A stretch of 64,000 nucleotides of DNA from Candidatus Omnitrophota bacterium (GTDB lineage Bacteria > Ratteibacteria > UBA8468 > B48-G9 > JAFGKM01), in NCBI GenBank assembly GCA_023819375.1, contig JAMWDI010000001.1:43685-107684 (forward strand), in the 5' to 3' direction. Positions 38,878-45,514 of this stretch are shown here, in pieces (the first letter of the stretch is position 1; the number at the start of each line of letters is the position of its first letter). The notes under the pieces are model-generated. The model was not told the DNA's origin. It worked only from the letters and a program-made list of their open reading frames with translations, and made no database searches. The position numbers and the translations under genes were made by a program.

Positions 38878-39243
38878 ATGGAAAAGTATGTTGAATATTT
38901 AAAAGCGATTGGAGAACCCACAAGATTGAGAATAGTAAAATTATTGTTAAAAGCGAAAGTTCCTCTTTGTGTATGTGAAATTATGGATTGCATAAAAGCA
39001 AATCAAACAAACGTATCAAAACATTTAAAAGTATTAAAATATTCTAAACTTATCAAGGAAAGAAAAGAAGGGAAATTTGTTATGTACTCAATCATAAAAC
39101 CGAAAAATGATTTTCTAAAACATTTATTTGAGACACTTGAAAAAATTCCTGATAAATTTTTTGAATCAGATATGAAATGTTTAAATGAAAGATCATTGAT
39201 TATCAGGAAAAGATGGAAAATGTGTAATAATAAAAAATGTTGA
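38878..39243 (+). CDS. ArsR/SmtB-family metalloregulator
   Basis: A winged-helix repressor of 121 aa. It begins YVEYLKAIGEPTRLRIVKLLL, has the metal-site sequence PLCVCEIMDCI (about residues 30-40) in helix 3 as in As(III)-sensing ArsR, the recognition helix QTNVSKHLKVLKYSKLIKER and a wing EGKFVMYSII. Extra Cys residues occur at the C-terminus (KCLNE, MCNNKKC). It likely releases the operator on binding As(III), another thiophilic metal or a persulfide. It overlaps the permease gene by 7 nt. Confidence 0.9.
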   Translation: MEKYVEYLKAIGEPTRLRIVKLLLKAKVPLCVCEIMDCIKANQTNVSKHLKVLKYSKLIKERKEGKFVMYSIIKPKNDFLKHLFETLEKIPDKFFESDMKCLNERSLIIRKRWKMCNNKKC

Positions 39244-40283
39244 AAGAAATTATACTTGGTGGCTTTTTAGCACTAAAAGATTACATTGCAACCCATATTT
39301 TAACCTGCCTTGTGCCTGCTTTCTTACTTGCTGGAGGGATGATAAGTTTTATAAATAAAGAAATAATAATAAATTATCTTGGAACAAAAGTTCATAAATT
39401 AAAATCCTTTACTCTTGCAGGATTTGCAAGTTTTCTTGTTGCTGTTTGCTCCTGTACAGTTATACCTATCTCAAGTGGCCTTTATTATACAGGTGCAGGA
39501 ATTGGGCCTGCTTTTATTATTTTATGGGTTGCTCCTTCTTCTAATATTTTATCTTTGATTTATACAGGAAATATTATAGGAGGCAAAATTGTTCTTGCAA
39601 GAGTTATAAGTGCTTTATTAATGGCTTTTGTTGTTGGAAGTATTATGAGTTATGTTTTTAGAAAAGAAAAAATGGAAGAAGTTAAAATTGAGAGAGAAAT
39701 AAATGAAAAAGTAATTGAAAGAAAATACTTAATTCTTTTAATTTTAATACTTATTTCTCTTCTTGGCCCAAATTATATTATTCAGAAAGGCCCTTATTGG
39801 AAGAAAGTTATTGTATGGTTTTTCTTTACATTTATAATATGTGTTTATTCTTACAAAAAAATTGAAAAAGAAAAAATAAAAAGTTGGATTAGAGAGACAT
39901 TATTTTTTGTAAGAATGATTTTTCCACTTTTACTTATTGGTGTTTTTATTGTAGGAATTATAGGGAAAATTTTACCTGAAAACTGGATAGAGAAATTTCT
40001 TGGTGGAAATAGTTTAAAAAGTAGTTTTTTTGCAACTTTAATAGGAGCAACAACATATTTTGCAACATTAACAGAAGCGCCTTTTGTTGATACATTAATG
40101 AAACTTGGTATGGGTAAAGGACCTGCATTGGCTCTACTTTTAACAGGCCCTGGTTTAAGTTTGCCAAACTGGATTGCAATTTCAAGAGTATTTGGTATCA
40201 AAAAAGCGGTTGTTTATGTTTTAACTATTATATTCTGTGGAACAATAGTAGGATGGTTTTTTGGAAACTTTATTTTGAAATAA
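39237..40283 (+). CDS. DUF318 (ArsP-type) permease
   Basis: A 348-aa inner-membrane protein with about eight to ten helices in two homologous halves. The first half carries the hallmark AVCSCTVIPISSGLYYTGAGIGPAFI (about residues 65-90) and WVAPSSNIL; the second carries TEAPFVDTLMKLGMGKGPALALLLTGPGLSLPN. The family includes ArsP, an exporter of trivalent organoarsenicals, but most members are uncharacterised. The ArsR gene upstream supports a toxic thiophilic substrate. The short-spaced thioredoxin-like gene follows. Confidence 0.85.
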   Translation: MLKEIILGGFLALKDYIATHILTCLVPAFLLAGGMISFINKEIIINYLGTKVHKLKSFTLAGFASFLVAVCSCTVIPISSGLYYTGAGIGPAFIILWVAPSSNILSLIYTGNIIGGKIVLARVISALLMAFVVGSIMSYVFRKEKMEEVKIEREINEKVIERKYLILLILILISLLGPNYIIQKGPYWKKVIVWFFFTFIICVYSYKKIEKEKIKSWIRETLFFVRMIFPLLLIGVFIVGIIGKILPENWIEKFLGGNSLKSSFFATLIGATTYFATLTEAPFVDTLMKLGMGKGPALALLLTGPGLSLPNWIAISRVFGIKKAVVYVLTIIFCGTIVGWFFGNFILK

Positions 40284-40295
40284 AAGGAGGTGCAT

Positions 40296-40529
40296 ATGGA
40301 AATTTTAATAGTTGGTGCAGGATGTCCTAAATGTCAGGCAGTTGAAAAAGTTGTAAAAGAGGTTGTTGAAGAGTTAAAAATTTCTGCAAATGTTTCTCAT
40401 CTTTATGATGTAAGAGAATTTCCTAAATATAAAGTTACAATTACTCCTGCAATAGTTATAGATGGAAAAGTTGTAATGGCAGGAAGAGTTCCGTCAAAAG
40501 AAGAAGTTAAAGAATTGTTAAAAAAATAA
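40296..40529 (+). CDS. Small thioredoxin-fold CxxC protein (redox-active disulfide protein 2 type)
   Basis: A 77-aa cytoplasmic thioredoxin/glutaredoxin-fold protein starting MEILIVGAGCPKCQAVEKVV, with redox site CPKC at about residues 10-13 and the cis-Pro segment VTITPAIVIDGKVVMAG. A GGAGG site 5 nt upstream selects ATG 40296 over GTG 40290. Such proteins are often found beside DUF318 permeases. It probably passes electrons to a substrate or partner thiol at the permease. Confidence 0.85.
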   Translation: MEILIVGAGCPKCQAVEKVVKEVVEELKISANVSHLYDVREFPKYKVTITPAIVIDGKVVMAGRVPSKEEVKELLKK

Positions 40530-40543
40530 AAAGGGAGGCCCGA

Positions 40544-40897
40544 ATGAAACCAAGATTTATAATGTGTATATGTACAGGTCAATGTCCTGGATTTAAAAGT
40601 TTAGATTTATGGGCTTTAATTAATTATGTAAGGAATGAACTTGATGTTGAGTATGCAATAGTTCACCCACAATTGTGTGTTGATGATGGAGATAGATTTT
40701 TTAAAGATTACATTAAACCAGATGTTAAATATATCATTGGAGCATGTGACCCAAAAATGCAGAGGAAAATGTTTAAAGATGCTTTTTTAGAAAGTGGTGG
40801 TGATTATGATAAACAGGTTATTTCTCTTGATTTAAGAAATATATCAACAGAAGAAGCAATGAAAAAAGTAAAAGAGGTTGTTGAAAGTTTAAAATAA
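40544..40897 (+). CDS. Free-standing HdrA-N-terminal-like cysteine protein
   Basis: A 117-aa protein resembling the N-terminal domain of heterodisulfide reductase HdrA without the flavin domain. It has FIMCICTGQCPGFKSLDLWALINYV (matching the HdrA VCHCGTN region) and VHPQLCVDDGDRFFKDYI plus YIIGACDPKMQRKMF (matching MCSDPGQ and ACSPRMHE.TF). The cysteines CICTGQC, LCVDD and ACDPK could bind an Fe-S cluster. An AGGGAGG site precedes it. The two ferredoxin genes directly downstream fit an electron-transfer role. Confidence 0.65.
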   Translation: MKPRFIMCICTGQCPGFKSLDLWALINYVRNELDVEYAIVHPQLCVDDGDRFFKDYIKPDVKYIIGACDPKMQRKMFKDAFLESGGDYDKQVISLDLRNISTEEAMKKVKEVVESLK

Positions 40898-40906
40898 GGA
40901 GGTAAG

Positions 40907-41203
40907 ATGAATAGAGATAGAAGTACATATACAGGACTACCAAGAAAAGAGATTGATTGGTTTCCAAAAATTGACTATGAAAAATGTAATCCAGAAGAAT
41001 GTAATTATCATTGTGTAAATTTCTGTCCATTTGGTGTCTTTTCAAAAGATGCAAATGGGAAAGTTAAAGTTTCTCAACCTTATGAATGTAATGTTGGGGA
41101 TGAATCATGTAAATTTCAGTGTCCACTTGGTGCAATAAAATTTCCTACGAGAGAGGAATTAAAAATGATGTTAAGAAAGTTAAGAGAAAAATATCAAAAA
41201 TAG
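40907..41203 (+). CDS. Ferredoxin-like 4Fe-4S protein, atypical spacing
   Basis: A 98-aa protein with eight or more cysteines: KCNPEECNYHCVNFCPFGVF (about 26-45) and ECNVGDESCKFQCPLGAIKFP (about 63-83). The spacing in the first group differs from CxxCxxCxxxC by extra residues, so one cluster may be altered. It shares the lead-in WFPKIDYEKC with the next gene, so the two are duplicates. GGAGG precedes the ATG. Cytoplasmic electron carrier, partner unknown. Confidence 0.75.
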   Translation: MNRDRSTYTGLPRKEIDWFPKIDYEKCNPEECNYHCVNFCPFGVFSKDANGKVKVSQPYECNVGDESCKFQCPLGAIKFPTREELKMMLRKLREKYQK

Positions 41204-41212
41204 GGGGCAAAT

Positions 41213-41479
41213 ATGTTTAAGGAGATTCCAAGAGAGAAAATACCATGGTTTCCAAAGATTGATTATGAAAAATGTATTGGTTGTAAAGAATGTTATAATT
41301 TCTGTAAAAATGGCGTTTATCAATGGAATGAAGAAAAAAATATTCCTATTGTTAAAAACCCATATAATTGTGTTGTCGGATGTTCTGCATGTGCAAATAT
41401 TTGTAATGGAAATGCAATAGATTTTCCAACAAAAAAAGAATTAATGGAGGCAATTGCAAAGTTAAAAGAAAATAAATAA
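41213..41479 (+). CDS. 2[4Fe-4S] ferredoxin
   Basis: An 88-aa ferredoxin with two canonical sites: KCIGCKECYNFCKNGVY (about residues 20-36) and NCVVGCSACANICNGNAIDFP (about 49-69). It starts with the same WFPKIDYEKC as the preceding gene, but its clusters are regular. GGGGG precedes the ATG and 2 nt separate its stop from the CcdA-like gene. It probably feeds low-potential electrons to the disulfide relay of this operon. Confidence 0.82.
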   Translation: MFKEIPREKIPWFPKIDYEKCIGCKECYNFCKNGVYQWNEEKNIPIVKNPYNCVVGCSACANICNGNAIDFPTKKELMEAIAKLKENK

Positions 41480-41481
41480 AA

Positions 41482-42177
41482 ATGGAAAAGATCGGTTACT
41501 GGGGTAGTTTTGGACTTGGGATTATAACAAGTTTAACACCTTGTTCACTTGCTTTACTTGTTGCCGCTTTATCTTTTATTATTGCTGAAGAAGAAAATTT
41601 TAAGGAAGGGCTTTATATTGGGATTTCTTTCACTATTGGAATGTCATTAGTTTTTTTTATTTTTGGTTTGTTTATTTCTAAAATAGGTCAATTTACAAGA
41701 ATCTCTCATGTTTTTTACATAATCGCGGGGATTCTTTTGTTAATTTTTGGTATATATCAATTTGGAATGTTTAAAAGAAAATCTCAATCTATAAATATTG
41801 TCCAAAGAATTGGTTTTTCAATTTTATATTCTGGAAAATCTAAAATAATTTCTTCATTTTTACTAGGAATTCTTTTTTCTCTTGGTTGGGCTCCATGTGC
41901 TACTTCTTTAATTATGCCTGTTGCAATTCTTGTTATGAGTCAGGAAATAAGTGTTTTAAAAGGTGGCTTTTTACTTTTTCTTTTTGGGTTTGGGCATGGA
42001 TTTCCTGTTTTAATACTTTCCGTATTATCCGAACAGATTCGTTCAAGAACAATAAAAAAATTTACAAAATCTGGAATATATATCTCAAAAATTTTTGGAG
42101 GGATTTTGATACTTATTGGTTTAATTTTTATAATATATGGTCCTAAAATAAATATTTTACTGGAGAAGAAAAAATGA
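41482..42177 (+). CDS. CcdA/DsbD-type thiol-reductant membrane transporter
   Basis: A 231-aa protein with six or more helices of the CcdA/DsbD-beta family, which carries reducing equivalents across the inner membrane through a Cys pair. The first repeat holds GIITSLTPCSLALLVAALSF (Cys near residue 22), and the second GWAPCATSLIMPV (Cys near 138), the expected positions. Some relatives in arsenic loci are called ArsG-family exporters. It overlaps the TlpA-like gene by 4 nt, its likely outside partner. Confidence 0.85.
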   Translation: MEKIGYWGSFGLGIITSLTPCSLALLVAALSFIIAEEENFKEGLYIGISFTIGMSLVFFIFGLFISKIGQFTRISHVFYIIAGILLLIFGIYQFGMFKRKSQSINIVQRIGFSILYSGKSKIISSFLLGILFSLGWAPCATSLIMPVAILVMSQEISVLKGGFLLFLFGFGHGFPVLILSVLSEQIRSRTIKKFTKSGIYISKIFGGILILIGLIFIIYGPKINILLEKKK

Positions 42178-42692
42178 AAAGTATATTAATTTTTTTAATC
42201 TTTGCTTCTTTTATTTTTGCAAATCCAAATAAAGCACCTGATTTTACATTAAAAGACCCATATAATAACGAATTTTCGTTATCAATGTTTAAAGGAAAAA
42301 CTATTATTCTAAATTTCTTTAAAATATATTGTGGTGGGAAAATAGCACCTGAAACAGAAAAATTAATTAATGAATTAAATAAAATATGTAAAGAGTTTTG
42401 TAAAGGGAAATTTTGTAAAGATGGTGATTTAACAATTATAAGCATTACCGTTGCAAGTTGTCCAACTACTGATTTAAAGGAATGGGTTGAAAAAAAAGGG
42501 ATAAAATGGTTTATTGGAAATGATTTGGATGATTATAATCTTGATATAATTAAAAGTTATGCTTCACATTTAAAATATTTGAAAGATCCTTGTTTAATTT
42601 TTATAAATAAAAATAGTGAAATTGTGTATAAATCAAATTATATAAGTGCAGAAGAAATTAAAAAGAAATTAAAAGAATTAAAATTAAAATGA
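42174..42692 (+). CDS. Exported TlpA/SCO-like redoxin with unusual active site
   Basis: A 172-aa protein with signal peptide (MKSILIFLIFASFIFA) and a thioredoxin-like domain: APDFTLKDPYNNEFSLSMFKGK, then ILNFFKIYCGGKIAPE where CxxC is expected. Only the first Cys is kept (CGGK). Further cysteines lie in ICKEFCKGKFC and VASCPTTD, which resembles the SCO-type arrangement. It acts outside the inner membrane, probably reduced by the CcdA-like protein. The exact partner is unknown. Confidence 0.75.
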   Translation: MKSILIFLIFASFIFANPNKAPDFTLKDPYNNEFSLSMFKGKTIILNFFKIYCGGKIAPETEKLINELNKICKEFCKGKFCKDGDLTIISITVASCPTTDLKEWVEKKGIKWFIGNDLDDYNLDIIKSYASHLKYLKDPCLIFINKNSEIVYKSNYISAEEIKKKLKELKLK

Positions 42693-42874
42693 AAAAGAAA
42701 GAAGTTATTGAATTTGAAGAAAAAGACATAATTGAAATTTCAAAGATTGTTATAGATGAAGATAAAGAAACTGCTTTAAAATATTTGAAAAAAATTTATG
42801 AAATTTTAAAGAAAAGAGAAAAATCACACTGTAAAACAAGTTATGCATGGAATAACAAAGAAATTAAAAAATGA
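42689..42874 (+). CDS. 61-aa protein of unknown function
   Basis: A small charged, mostly helical protein with one Cys-His pair in REKSHCKTSYAW near the C-terminus. It overlaps both neighbours by 4 nt (ATGA at each end), so it is translated as part of the cluster. No family is recognised. The position between an exported redoxin and a 4Fe-4S protein suggests an accessory or metal/cluster-related role, but that is guesswork. Confidence 0.6.
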   Translation: MKKKEVIEFEEKDIIEISKIVIDEDKETALKYLKKIYEILKKREKSHCKTSYAWNNKEIKK

Positions 42875-43407
42875 ATATTACAATTGAAAGAATTATGCCA
42901 TGCCTTGCAGACCCTGAAAAAATAAGATTTGTTGCAAAGATTGATGAAGATATAAGTGAATATTTACCTTACCTAAATGCAATTATACCAAAGGCAATAT
43001 ACAATCATACGGGAAAATCACTAACAATTACGATGGGTGAAAGAATAATTACAATTTATCCAAATAAAATTTCTGCAGGAAAAATAAATGATGAAAAAGA
43101 TGCAAATGAAATAATAAAATGGATAAAAGAAAAAATAGATTATTGTAAAGAAAATAAGGAGAAAATAAAACCAGATTACAAAAGAAAGGATAAACTTGAA
43201 GTCCTGCATGTATATAAACTCCTTCCTCAAAAAAATTGTAAGAAATGTGGAGAAAATAGTTGTCTTGCTTTTTCAATAAAACTCATTAATGAAGAAAAAA
43301 ATATAATTGATTGTAAAGAAATTTTTCTACCTGAATATGATGAGAAAAGAAAATTATTATTTGATATGTTAAAAGCATCTGGTTATAATGTTCCTTCATT
43401 TTATTAA
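42871..43407 (+). CDS. 4Fe-4S domain protein (CdhD/AcsC-N-like cluster motif)
   Basis: A 178-aa protein with a novel N-terminal alpha/beta region (about 1-105; starts MNITIERIMPCLADPEKIRFVAKI) and a C-terminal Fe-S motif, YKLLPQKNCKKCGENSCLAFSIKL, closing with IDCKEIF. The CxxCxxxxC...C pattern is that of the 4Fe-4S domain in corrinoid Fe-S protein and related redox enzymes. It is the last gene of the ArsR-led cluster. The N-terminal part could bind the substrate. Function unknown. Confidence 0.7.
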   Translation: MNITIERIMPCLADPEKIRFVAKIDEDISEYLPYLNAIIPKAIYNHTGKSLTITMGERIITIYPNKISAGKINDEKDANEIIKWIKEKIDYCKENKEKIKPDYKRKDKLEVLHVYKLLPQKNCKKCGENSCLAFSIKLINEEKNIIDCKEIFLPEYDEKRKLLFDMLKASGYNVPSFY

Positions 43408-43408
43408 T

Positions 43409-44215
43409 TTAAAAAGCAATATCAAAAATCATCATCAAAATAAAACCAAAAATAAAAGAAATTGTTGATAAGTCTGTATTCCCACTTTTTTGTGTTTCAG
43501 GAATAACTTCTTCTACTACTACATAAACCATAGCACCTGCTGAAAAAGATAAAGCATAAGGCAAAATTTTAGAAGAAATAGAAACAATTAAAGCCCCTAA
43601 AAATGCAAAAATTGGCTCTACAAAACCAGATAACTGTCCAATAAAAAAACTTTTAAATTTGCTCATTCCTGAGGCTAAAAGAGGTAAACTTATAGCAAGA
43701 CCTTCTGGAAGATTTTGGATACCTATCCCAAACGCAAGAGAGGATGCATTTAAAAAGGAATTAAAGTTCTCATCATATTTTAAAGATCCGAAAGAAACAC
43801 CAACTGAAAGCCCCTCTGGAATATTATGTAGAATTATTGCAAAGATAAGTAAAAAATATATTGGAAGTTCTTTTTTTATTCCCTCTTTCTCATATATTTC
43901 AAAATTTAAATGCAAATGAGGAATAATTTTGTCAAGTAAAAGTAAGAATAAACTTCCAAATAAAAAACCAAATGTTACAGGGAACCATGTAGGAACTGAT
44001 AAATTTTTTGAATATTCAATTGAAGGAAGTATTAAAGAAAAAAAACTGGCAGAAAGCATAACTCCACCAGCAAAACCAAGCATAGAATCAAAAAGTTTTC
44101 TGTTTTCTTTTTTATTTAAAAAAACTATTGAAGAACCTATCAAAGTCATAAACCAAGTAAAAAGACCAAATAAAAATGCCTGCAAAATTGGATTAAAAGT
44201 AAAAAGTTTTACCAT
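43409..44215 (-). CDS. ZIP-family metal transporter
   Basis: An inner-membrane importer of Zn2+, Fe2+ or related ions, 268 aa, about eight helices. The metal-path motifs are intact: HNIPEGLSVGVSFG (about residues 132-145) and GIGIQNLPEGLAISLPL (about 160-176), with a later EPIFAFLGA. A histidine segment HLHLNF precedes helix 4. It lies just downstream of a ferritin-like gene, which suggests iron or zinc handling. It ends 1 nt from the convergent Fe-S gene. Confidence 0.9.
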   Translation of the reverse strand: MVKLFTFNPILQAFLFGLFTWFMTLIGSSIVFLNKKENRKLFDSMLGFAGGVMLSASFFSLILPSIEYSKNLSVPTWFPVTFGFLFGSLFLLLLDKIIPHLHLNFEIYEKEGIKKELPIYFLLIFAIILHNIPEGLSVGVSFGSLKYDENFNSFLNASSLAFGIGIQNLPEGLAISLPLLASGMSKFKSFFIGQLSGFVEPIFAFLGALIVSISSKILPYALSFSAGAMVYVVVEEVIPETQKSGNTDLSTISFIFGFILMMIFDIAF

Positions 44216-44219
44216 TATT

Positions 44220-44705
44220 TTATAAATTCATCCAATTCCATATCTTACTTTCTTCTTTTTGAAACCAATCACCTGTTTCAGAAAGATAAGAATAAACATT
44301 AACAATTGCTTCAAGATGCTGTTTCTCTTGATTCATTAGAAATTCATAAAGTTTTTTCTCTTGTTCATTTTTCGCAGAGTTATAAAATTTTTCATAAAGT
44401 GAATAGCTCTTTTTTTCCAATTCAAGTGCTACTTTATAACCATTCAATTGTGTTTCTATTTTTGATTTTTCTTTTATATCAGAAAAAAATTTTTTCATTT
44501 CATCCTCAATTTTAATCTCATACCTAATTTGATATTTTCCCAAGATCAAAAATTCTTCTATTGCTTCAAGATGTTCAATTTCCTGTTTTGAAAGCATATA
44601 TAGAAGTTTCTTTGTAAGAAAATTGTCTGCCTTTAATGCAAGTTCAATATAAAAATTTGCTCCTTCCTTTTCAATTTCTTTAGCATAATTAATCATATTT
44701 TCCAT
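44220..44705 (-). CDS. Ferritin-like di-iron four-helix protein
   Basis: A 161-aa protein with two helix pairs carrying ExxH iron-binding motifs: IEKEGANFYIELA with SKQEIEHLEAIEEF, and LELEKKSYSLYEKF with NQEKQHLEAIVNV. This is the rubrerythrin-like ferritin domain without rubredoxin. The ATG at 44705 has a GGAGGTG site; an upstream in-frame ATG at 44729 would overlap the previous gene. It stands between an unknown beta protein and a ZIP transporter and may buffer iron or reduce peroxide. Confidence 0.8.
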   Translation of the reverse strand: MENMINYAKEIEKEGANFYIELALKADNFLTKKLLYMLSKQEIEHLEAIEEFLILGKYQIRYEIKIEDEMKKFFSDIKEKSKIETQLNGYKVALELEKKSYSLYEKFYNSAKNEQEKKLYEFLMNQEKQHLEAIVNVYSYLSETGDWFQKEESKIWNWMNL

Positions 44706-44718
44706 AAAACACCTCCTA

Positions 44719-45042
44719 TTAAATTTCACTTATACTTGTATCTGGACCATCTTCTACTTTTATAAACAATCTTAAACCTTTCTCTATAACATTTATCCTT
44801 TCTATATCAAAATTATCAGGTAAAATTCTTATGTGGGCTATATTATCCCTTGGTATAAGTATAATTCTTTTTTCACTATCTATATCCACTGGCTTTACTT
44901 GACCTTTAATAACTACAATCCCTTTACCTTCAATCATTATCCAGTTCTCAGTAAATTTTAATACCTTTCCAACAAAAACCCATAATTTTTGTTCCTGGAA
45001 ATACTTTTTAAATCTTATTTTCACAATTTTCCCTTCAATCAT
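44719..45042 (-). CDS. Small all-beta protein, unknown
   Basis: A 107-aa protein made of alternating short strands (MIEGKIVKIRFKKYF, KLWVFVGKVLKF, NWIMIEGKGIVVIKG, RIILIPRDNIAHIRILP) with a final helix-strand DGPDTSISEI. A GAGGAGG site precedes the ATG. It looks like a small barrel, perhaps Sm-like or a regulator, but no family is recognised. First gene of a three-gene unit with the ferritin-like and ZIP genes. An arsC remnant lies immediately upstream. Confidence 0.6.
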   Translation of the reverse strand: MIEGKIVKIRFKKYFQEQKLWVFVGKVLKFTENWIMIEGKGIVVIKGQVKPVDIDSEKRIILIPRDNIAHIRILPDNFDIERINVIEKGLRLFIKVEDGPDTSISEI

Positions 45043-45070
45043 TCCTCCTCTCTTTGTTTACAAAAAATAT

Positions 45071-45310
45071 CTATTTTTCTCTCAAAATATCTCTTACTTT
45101 TCTAAAATCTTCTAAATTATTATTTTCAACCGGATTAGAAATTTTCCACTATATTATTTTTCTTTACTTTTTCCTGGTAAAATAGGGCAAAACTCCCTTT
45201 TTATCCCATTTTACAAACAATTATAACATAATTAAATTCTTTATTCCAAAATTTACTGGCTGATATAATTTCTCTGATTTCATTTACTTCCTTATTCTCT
45301 ACTCTTTTAT
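45071..45310 (-). pseudogene. arsC: Remnant of an arsC arsenate reductase gene
   Basis: In a gap of over 400 nt the minus strand reads, in pieces, like the intact arsC at 46673..47080. SKFWNKEFNYVIIVC parallels NEFLNEEFDYVIFVC. It is followed by a TAA, then by LFYQEKVKK (intact gene VFQGKAKK), and after a frame change by WKISNPVENNNLEDFRKVRDILREK, ending in TAG. The P-loop part with the first catalytic Cys is missing. At least one stop and one frameshift make it non-functional. It is probably an old duplicate. Confidence 0.75.
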
Positions 45311-45357
45311 ACAGTCATGTAAACCACCTTATTCATTTTTAGTTTAAGAAGCAAAAT

Positions 45358-45387
45358 TTGACAAAATAAAAAAAAATATAGTAGTAT
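45358..45387 (+). promoter_or_regulatory. Promoter of second DUF318 permease
   Basis: TTGACA (45358-45363), an 18-nt spacer and TAGTAT (45382-45387). A GAAAGGAG ribosome-binding site follows at 45397-45404, but it is about 100 nt before the permease ATG, so it may serve a leader frame. The rest of the gap between the arsC remnant and the permease shows nothing else. Confidence 0.5.
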
Positions 45388-45409
45388 GAAATTGTAGAAA
45401 GGAGATTAT

Positions 45410-45514
45410 TTGGCAAAATATAAAAAAAACTCATCTTTGTATTTTAAAATTAGTAATGTAACTAAAAAATTAAATATCACATACTTCCTTTTCACTGGGA
45501 GTTATAAATGCTAA
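45410..45514 (+). CDS. Possible 34-aa leader peptide before the permease
   Basis: A TTG-initiated frame 5 nt after GGAG encodes 34 residues (opening MAKYKKNSSLYFKISN, ending FTGSYKC). Its TAA overlaps the permease ATG (ATGCTAA at 45508-45514). It has the only good ribosome-binding site in the region, so it could couple or regulate permease translation. It has no recognisable family and could be a remnant. Confidence 0.3.
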   Translation: MAKYKKNSSLYFKISNVTKKLNITYFLFTGSYKC

